Source: Cylindrospermopsis curvispora GIHE-G1
GTDB taxonomy: Bacteria > Cyanobacteriota > Cyanobacteriia > Cyanobacteriales > Nostocaceae
Reading direction: 5' to 3'
Length of the DNA: 64,000 nucleotides
NCBI RefSeq assembly: GCF_014489415.1
Contig: NZ_CP060822.1
Span: 2,713,501-2,777,500, forward strand
Both the position numbers and the translations under genes were made by a program. The stretch's first letter is position 1; each line of letters opens with the position of its first letter. Under the pieces are notes generated by a model that was not told where the DNA came from, ran no database searches, and saw only the letters and a program-made list of their open reading frames with translations. This document shows positions 58,751-64,000 of the stretch, one piece after another.

Positions 58751-60406
58751 ATGCAGCCTGAAGCCAATCTTTTTTTCATCAACGCTAAAGAATATATCAA
58801 TCTAAATATATACATTTATGAAATTGAGATACCCGATGTTGCCACAGTTTTTTTGGCTGTTAACCGGCAATCAGTAGATAATCCTCAAGCGTTTATAAAC
58901 CCTGACAATAGTAAAATAGTTGATCCGAAAAACCTAAAACCAGTTTTAAACTTTAATTCTTCCTATGGAGGTACACGTGCAGAACCTCCAGTAAAAGGTG
59001 ACGACAAACAAAGCCGTCTCAATGCGCTAAAATCCTTAGTTAAGCTGGCATTTTATGAAAGTCATGTCAAACACAATTACCTGAGTACAGCTACTCGTAA
59101 GGGTGCATTGGATGAATTAATTTCAGCGGAAGGTAGAATTTTAAAATATTTGAAAGCTCAAAATGAAGCACAAACAGATATTCCTGATGGCTACCAGTTT
59201 TCCAGAGATTTTATGAGGCTGGAATTTCAAGGTGGTAGAGCAGTAATTCTAGCAAATAATCACGAAATCCACGAGATTATTGTGAATGCAAATCATCCAC
59301 AGGCGTATGAAGTGTACACTATGATTTTTGAGCAAGTAGGAGCATTTCTGAACGGACGGAGAGGGGCTACGAAAGTAGATAACAAGGGAGATATTGTAGA
59401 AGAAAACTCTTACATACCTGCTGGAGCCTTATTTATTACGCCTGATTTTGGCCCAAATAAAAAATTGGCTGATTATGCACACGAACATACACCCCAAGTT
59501 TTGGGTGTTGATGCATCTGTTGGTGGTGGAGGTGGTAAAGCAGCCTATACAGTCACTGGACTTTTAGGTGGGTTTGATGCAGCTAGTGAGTATGGGTTAT
59601 TCGATGCTTCTGATAAGAATCTTCCCATATCGCTTATTGGCTCTGCAGGCGCAATGGGGTCTGACTTAGCTACACGACTAGCAGAGCAAGGATTTAATAA
59701 TGTATTAGTGTCAGATATCGCTTATGACTATACCAAATCTATCAAGATAGACACTGAAACAAAAGAAAAACTCGTTCCTATTTTAGAAAACGAGAGATAC
59801 CGTATGAATGGTGAAGAGTACCAGAGAATTCCTGTTAGTTGGGATGTTGTCCCCGCAGAGCCTGGAAAATTCACTGATGAAGCTTTAGGCAAAAATGGAA
59901 GACCTAGAGTAATTATTACAACTACATTTGGCAAAGCACTGGAGAATTCCAACCTTAACGCTATTCCAGATAATTCAACATTATTGCTGTCAGAAAACTG
60001 GTCACTTCCTTCTGGTGATAGGGGAGTGATAATAGCAAGAAATCTCAAGCTTAGAGGTATTATCACCTTCCCAGGTCAAACGATGACTCCAGGTGGAGCT
60101 GGGAATTCTAAAGTAGAAATATTTTTTAGAGTAACGACAAATGGGGGTATCACCAAAGCGATGGAATGTGAAGAAACACCTGCCTATTATAAGCGTTTAG
60201 GGCATGAAATTGTATACAGACAAATAAAACAAGGTGTGAGTGATCTGATTACCATAGCATGTCAGCAAGACATCACAATTATAGAAGCTCTAGCACAATA
60301 TACTAGCCTACCAGTGTTATCACAGGAGCTAATCACTCTTAAATTTGATTTGGCAGTAACTGAAGCACAATTTAATAGTTCAGATAAAACAGCACAATTA
60401 GTTTAG
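58751..60406 (+). CDS. Glu/Leu-dehydrogenase-like protein of unknown substrate
   Basis: 551 residues from the ATG at 58751. The frame is open back to 58643, but the first codons overlap the IS30 remnant, so the real N-terminus is uncertain. The C-terminal half follows ELFV (Glu/Leu/Phe/Val) dehydrogenases: ALFITPDFGPNKKLADYAH, the NAD-binding SLIGSAGAMGSDLATRLAEQG (residues about 295-315), then ITFPGQTMTPGGA. LEFQGGRAVIL replaces the GGGK of true enzymes, so the substrate-binding Lys appears to be Arg. Length exceeds Leu dehydrogenase (about 360). It probably acts on an amino acid or a derived imine, but the Lys changes make activity uncertain. Confidence 0.6.
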   Translation: MQPEANLFFINAKEYINLNIYIYEIEIPDVATVFLAVNRQSVDNPQAFINPDNSKIVDPKNLKPVLNFNSSYGGTRAEPPVKGDDKQSRLNALKSLVKLAFYESHVKHNYLSTATRKGALDELISAEGRILKYLKAQNEAQTDIPDGYQFSRDFMRLEFQGGRAVILANNHEIHEIIVNANHPQAYEVYTMIFEQVGAFLNGRRGATKVDNKGDIVEENSYIPAGALFITPDFGPNKKLADYAHEHTPQVLGVDASVGGGGGKAAYTVTGLLGGFDAASEYGLFDASDKNLPISLIGSAGAMGSDLATRLAEQGFNNVLVSDIAYDYTKSIKIDTETKEKLVPILENERYRMNGEEYQRIPVSWDVVPAEPGKFTDEALGKNGRPRVIITTTFGKALENSNLNAIPDNSTLLLSENWSLPSGDRGVIIARNLKLRGIITFPGQTMTPGGAGNSKVEIFFRVTTNGGITKAMECEETPAYYKRLGHEIVYRQIKQGVSDLITIACQQDITIIEALAQYTSLPVLSQELITLKFDLAVTEAQFNSSDKTAQLV

Positions 60407-60628
60407 GAAACGAGTCACTCAGGTTATATCTCATTTTTATTTATTATTGAATTCGATACGAAGAGTGACATCATTTCTCTGTTAAATATTCCATCTTAAT
60501 ACTGCTCGGTTCGGTGAAGAATATTTGTAGATTTGCTTGAAAAAATCCAATCTACATATTTTTTATCCCTAATACAACCAGTATTTTATATTTATAAAAA
60601 CTAATCACCAGAACCATTAAGCGAAGCA

Positions 60629-62731
60629 ATGAAAAACAAAAACGAAGACTTTATTAATAATGAAGAACATCAAAAAAAGCATGATAAGACTGAGTATTCG
60701 TTCAATTTTAAAGTCGTTGGAGTATTGCTTGTTATTATTGCCGCATCTGCATTTGCCTTGAAAGGAATTTTTGTAAAACTTGCTTTTGAAGAAGGTATCA
60801 GTGTTATTGCATTATTGTTATTACGAAATGCAATATCTGCACCATTATTTTGGCTAGGGTTTTTTGCAGTCCAACGACGTAATAATATTCCCATAAAACT
60901 AAAACATCTTATAGAGTGCTTTTTGACAGGTTTTTTATATTTTTTATCTATACTAACAGACTTAACAGGAATATCGTTGCTTGATGTTAGTGTCGAGCGA
61001 GTTATTTTCTTTACTTATCCTGCTATGATTCTCATCTTTACTGCAATAGCCAGCCGTAAATTACCTGCCAAAAATCATTTAGGTGCTTTTATAATTACTT
61101 ATACTGGAATTGGTATAATTGTGGGAATTACCAGCAAATGGTCTATATTCATCAACAATCTTGAAGGTAGTGTTTGGGCAATTATGGCAGCTAGTTCCTA
61201 TGCACTTTATCTCATTAAAAGCCAATCTATTATTAAATCCATAGGTTCTATTAAATTCACAACTATTTCTAATACATTTACATTTTTATGCTTATGTGTA
61301 TACGCTTTATGCTTTGGTGTATGGCCGGAATTCAATTTTAATTTTAATGAATACTATTATACTACTATAATTGCAGTTTTTTGTACTGTTATACCTTTCT
61401 TTATTTTATTTGAAGGTATAAAGCGTATTGGCTCTTCACAGTCGGCAATTATTAGTATGATTGGTCCAGCAATCACTTTACTAGCTGCCCATACAATTTT
61501 AAATGAACAATTAGAAATAAATCAATTCATAGGAGTTGTGATAACAATATTAGGAATTTTTATGATTATAGGAGATAATATTTTAAATACCGCTTGGGAA
61601 AATTTATATAAAAAATTTAACCGCAATCATAAGTCTATGAGAGCCATATTACATTCGTGTCAAATGGCTAATACATGGGAGCAGTTCTGTAACTGGATTA
61701 CCAGCACCAACAAGCGTCTATACATTGGTTGGTTCGGTGTCCTGATGATTCCCACCCTCCTAGTTGCAACCACCTGTTTCGTCATCGCCTTCATCGCTGC
61801 TCCTCCTGTAGACATTGATGGTATGCACGAACCAGTAGCAGGTTCCTTACTCTACAGAAATAACATCATCTCTGGTGCAGTTGTTCCTTCCTCTAACGCT
61901 ATAGGCCTACACTTCTACCCCATTTGGGAAGCTGCTTCCTTAGATGAGTGGCTGTATAACGGTGGACCATACCAATTGGTAATTTTCCACTTTTTAATTG
62001 GCGTATTATGCTACCTCGGTCGTGAGTGGGAATTGTCCTACCGCTTAGGTATGCGTCCTTGGATTTGCCTAGCATTTTCTGCTCCTGTAGCAGCAGCTAT
62101 CGCAGTCTTTTTAATTTACCCCATTGGTCAAGGTTCCTTCTGTGATGGTATGCCTTTGGGTATATCTGGAACCTTTAACTTCATGATCATATTCCAAGCA
62201 GAACACAACATCTTGATGCATCCCTTCCATATGTTAGGTGTAGCTGGTGTATTCGGTGGTTCTTTCTTTTCTGCAATACACGGAAGCTTGGTAACTTCCT
62301 CCTTGGTACGTGAAAACACTGTAAACGAATCGCAAAACAACGGTTACAAGTTCGGTCACGAAGAAGAAATATACAATATCGTAGCTGCTCACAGTTACTT
62401 GGGTCGCCTCATCTTCCGATATACTCCCTTCAAGAATAGCCGTTCTCTGCATTTCTGGTTAGCAGTTTGGCCTGTCATAGGTATCTGGTTTACCACATTG
62501 GGTGTCATCACAATGGCGTTCAACTTGAATGGTTTTAAATTCAACCAGTCTGTGATTGATTCTACTGGTCCTGTTATCAGTACTTGGGCTGATGTGATCA
62601 ACCGCGCTAACCTGGGTATACAAGTAATGCATGAGCCTAACGCTCAGAACTTTCCCTTAGACCTTTCTACGGGTGTTGTTATTCCTGTTGCTAATTCATC
62701 TGGCAGATATGCAACACCAAGACTGGGTTGA
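60629..62731 (+). CDS. EamA/DMT exporter fused to a divergent photosystem II D1 (PsbA) protein
   Basis: 700 residues with no stop. Residues 1-330 are a drug/metabolite transporter with ten helices and two EamA halves ([19 protein letters not shown], then [20 protein letters not shown]). Residue 337 (ATG at 61637, in frame) aligns with D1 residue 1, and 337-700 are a full five-helix D1. It keeps Tyr161, Asp170, Glu189, His190, His198, His215, His272, His332, Glu333 and Asp342, but has F255L, S264P, Q261R, N266K, R334P, H337Q and Ser for Ala344. No ribosome site precedes 61637. A DMT protein and D1 both put their termini in the cytoplasm, so the fusion is topologically possible. A chimera drifting to pseudogene is the alternative. 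Confidence 0.8.
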   Translation: MKNKNEDFINNEEHQKKHDKTEYSFNFKVVGVLLVIIAASAFALKGIFVKLAFEEGISVIALLLLRNAISAPLFWLGFFAVQRRNNIPIKLKHLIECFLTGFLYFLSILTDLTGISLLDVSVERVIFFTYPAMILIFTAIASRKLPAKNHLGAFIITYTGIGIIVGITSKWSIFINNLEGSVWAIMAASSYALYLIKSQSIIKSIGSIKFTTISNTFTFLCLCVYALCFGVWPEFNFNFNEYYYTTIIAVFCTVIPFFILFEGIKRIGSSQSAIISMIGPAITLLAAHTILNEQLEINQFIGVVITILGIFMIIGDNILNTAWENLYKKFNRNHKSMRAILHSCQMANTWEQFCNWITSTNKRLYIGWFGVLMIPTLLVATTCFVIAFIAAPPVDIDGMHEPVAGSLLYRNNIISGAVVPSSNAIGLHFYPIWEAASLDEWLYNGGPYQLVIFHFLIGVLCYLGREWELSYRLGMRPWICLAFSAPVAAAIAVFLIYPIGQGSFCDGMPLGISGTFNFMIIFQAEHNILMHPFHMLGVAGVFGGSFFSAIHGSLVTSSLVRENTVNESQNNGYKFGHEEEIYNIVAAHSYLGRLIFRYTPFKNSRSLHFWLAVWPVIGIWFTTLGVITMAFNLNGFKFNQSVIDSTGPVISTWADVINRANLGIQVMHEPNAQNFPLDLSTGVVIPVANSSGRYATPRLG

Positions 62732-62798
62732 TATAGATAATCCTGATGATGCAGATAAGTTTATTAGGCTATCAGAGCAATCTGGGATCCAAACTTAA
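62709..62798 (+). other. Short out-of-frame coding-like remnant over the D1 C-terminus
   Basis: A 29-codon open frame, one frame off the D1 reading frame, gives [20 protein letters not shown] then LSEQSGIQT. The last ten D1-frame residues ([11 protein letters not shown] region) no longer resemble D1 where this begins. It may be the tail of another gene joined to D1 by recombination. No ribosome site; not called as a gene. Confidence 0.3.
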
Positions 62799-62877
62799 AG
62801 GTAGTAGGCAGTATATTTAAAGTATCCTTAAAATAAAATTTACATCTTATGCTGTCGAACAAAATGGAGTGGCAAAA

Positions 62878-63354
62878 ATGAACAGATACACAAAATTAGA
62901 AAACCTATTAAAAGCTCAAGACTTTAAAGAAGCAGATTTAGAAACAAATAGAGTAATAGTAGAAGTAGCTAACAGAGAAAGGGAAGGTTATTTAAGAGAA
63001 GAAGATGCAGAAAAATTTCCTTGTAAAGAATTGCGCGCCATTGATAATCTGTGGCTAAAATATAGTCAGGGTAAATTTGGTATATCTGTCCAACAAAAAA
63101 TATATAAAAACCTGGGCGGCACAAAACAATTTGATGAAAAGGTATGGGAATCCTTCGCAGATAGGGTAGGATGGAGAAGATTGGGATCATGGCTCTCTTA
63201 CAAAGACTTAAATTTTTCACTGTCCGCACCAATTGGTCAACTCCCAGCTGCTATCGGGTCAGTGTGCGGAGTTAAGGGTGAGTGTGTGGGTGGTCCGTGT
63301 GGTGGCGTCTTGCCATATGGTATCGCATCACTCCCCTCCTGTGAAGACATGTAG
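62878..63354 (+). CDS. GUN4-domain protein
   Basis: 158 residues from the ATG at 62878, chosen because TGGAG lies 9 bp upstream (a GTG at 62869 is possible). The GUN4 fold is visible: YTKLENLLKAQDFKEADLET, KFPCKELRAIDNLWLKYSQGKFG, VGWRRLGSWLSYKDLNFSLSAP and GQLP. GUN4 domains bind porphyrins and stimulate Mg-chelatase. The last 35 residues are Gly/Cys-rich and unlike other members, so a late frameshift is possible. It lies 147 bp after the DMT-D1 gene. Confidence 0.8.
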   Translation: MNRYTKLENLLKAQDFKEADLETNRVIVEVANREREGYLREEDAEKFPCKELRAIDNLWLKYSQGKFGISVQQKIYKNLGGTKQFDEKVWESFADRVGWRRLGSWLSYKDLNFSLSAPIGQLPAAIGSVCGVKGECVGGPCGGVLPYGIASLPSCEDM

Positions 63355-63379
63355 AGTGAAACCTTTAAAGGTTTCACTC
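63354..63379. terminator. Long perfect palindrome between convergent genes
   Basis: GAGTGAAACCTTT followed directly by AAAGGTTTCACTC, 26 bp in all, with no loop. It starts at the last base of the GUN4 stop codon and lies 33 bp before the end of the minus-strand gene, so it probably ends both transcripts. Confidence 0.6.
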
Positions 63380-63412
63380 CCAGGTGTTGAGACATTAAAC
63401 TCAATATCTACA

Positions 63413-64000
63413 TTATAGGTTTACCAAAAAAACTATAATCCCTATTGATGAAAGTATAATTGCCCCTATAAGCACCGGTTTAACTAGGTCTAAACCTTTT
63501 GATGACTGACCGCTTTTATGGGCTGTATTTTCTAGTCCCTGTGCTAGTATTGGCTTCCCCGTGGCCACCATCACCTCGAATTTTAACTCAAAGGGTTGCC
63601 AATTCTCTCCTGTCCTTGGTTTTCCCGTGAGTTGCAGTTCATAAACTCCTGGTTTAGGAAATGTAATTTCCGCGCCTGGTATACCCTCATATCTTTCCAC
63701 ATTCATAGGTTTTAACGGTGGTTCAAGCAGTGCAGGTTCCCCAGGTGTATGTGGTTGGGCATAAATTGCTAAGTGACAATTACAGTCCCTTAGGGACACG
63801 GTCTTGCCACCTTTTTGAGTTAAAGCAAACCATACTGGTGCAACTTCTCCAGCACGAGCCCGATCATTGGGTTCAATGTGAATAGTAGCTCCTATATCGT
63901 TTGATACTTTTACCGTATGAGCTTTAACTATATTGGTTAATGTTGCTGTTAGTAGTATAAACAACAAGAGTGATATTTTTTTATATCCGTAGCTACCTGA
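63413..64000 (-). CDS. Secreted or membrane-anchored protein with a YtkA/FixH-like beta domain (5' truncated by window)
   Basis: At least 195 residues; the frame is open to the window edge and the start lies outside. A signal peptide is visible (ISLLLFILLTATLTNIVKAHT). The middle is a beta-rich domain with FALTQKGGKTVSLRDCNCHLAIYAQPHTP. A C-terminal membrane helix (VLIGAIILSSIGIIVFLVNL) anchors it. It resembles periplasmic domains of YtkA/CopC-type proteins, but this is only a fold-level guess. Confidence 0.65.
   Translation of the reverse strand, partial: SGSYGYKKISLLLFILLTATLTNIVKAHTVKVSNDIGATIHIEPNDRARAGEVAPVWFALTQKGGKTVSLRDCNCHLAIYAQPHTPGEPALLEPPLKPMNVERYEGIPGAEITFPKPGVYELQLTGKPRTGENWQPFELKFEVMVATGKPILAQGLENTAHKSGQSSKGLDLVKPVLIGAIILSSIGIIVFLVNL

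Noticed and set aside
61637-62731. Ordinary psbA gene with its own start
   Set aside because: No ribosome site or upstream stop before the internal ATG, the reading frame continues from the transporter, and several invariant D1 residues are changed.
63240-63354. Frameshift in the GUN4 gene tail
   Set aside because: The offset frame reads a piece resembling other GUN4 ends (VKTC), but the evidence is too weak to call without a relative's sequence.
1-64000. CRISPR arrays, rRNA and tRNA genes
   Set aside because: No spaced direct repeats of CRISPR type and no cloverleaf or T-arm signature were found by eye.

Overview
The window looks like chromosome from a filamentous, heterocyst-forming (Nostocales) cyanobacterium with a modest GC content. 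The evidence is psaM and cyanobacterial RNA polymerase genes split into rpoC1 and rpoC2, a PatB/CnfR-type nif activator next to the nif-associated ferredoxin fdxB, the ntcB-cnaT nitrate-regulation pair, and many HIP1 octamers (GCGATCGC), for example near 6002, 13620, 31190, 46577 and 57383. A small-genome genus such as Raphidiopsis/Cylindrospermopsis would fit, but that is inference. I saw no rRNA, tRNA or CRISPR.

Layout. 1-13 kb: metabolic and housekeeping genes (UbiH-like tail, lytic transglycosylase, tatC, yebC-type regulator, bioD, aspartase, DUF362 protein, exported protease, ppa, panD). 12-15 kb: nitrogen island with ntcB, cnaT and a divergent ureidoglycolate-lyase-like gene. The intergenic region holds a perfect NtcA site and a strikingly regular 11-bp repeat. 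15-21 kb: ABC exporter, glutathione reductase, peroxiredoxin divergent from a PerR-like Fur regulator across a perfect 7-1-7 palindrome, hisG, an RppA-like regulator and psaM (31 codons). 21-26 kb: a sugar-kinase fragment truncated at a dispersed repeat, a sensor kinase, then fdxB/patB. 26-44 kb: lepB, hemW, PIN-TRAM, phosphoketolase-like, M16 peptidase, crtD, Hsp33, hisD and others. 44.6-58.4 kb: the rpsT-tatD-rpoB-rpoC1-rpoC2 locus ending in a good terminator, then a GIY-YIG protein and htpG.

58.5-63.4 kb is the unusual part. After a palindromic element and the last codons of an IS30-type transposase come a Glu/Leu-dehydrogenase-like protein, a 700-residue open frame that joins a 10-helix EamA/DMT exporter to a complete but divergent photosystem II D1 protein, and a GUN4-domain protein. 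The D1 half keeps the YZ tyrosine, chlorophyll and iron histidines and most manganese ligands. It is changed in the QB/herbicide pocket (F255L, S264P and neighbours) and at the C-terminal processing site. This is my leading candidate for an undescribed system. A self-resistance or sentinel D1 tied to export of a metabolite is one hypothesis; a fusion drifting toward pseudogene is the main alternative.

A roughly 115-bp MITE-like repeat occurs six times in the first 22 kb, in both orientations and mostly just after stop codons. One copy is a 42-bp end-to-end deletion form and another marks the truncated kinase. Convergent genes often overlap by a few codons (panD/cnaT, crtD/38509), so the genome is tightly packed.
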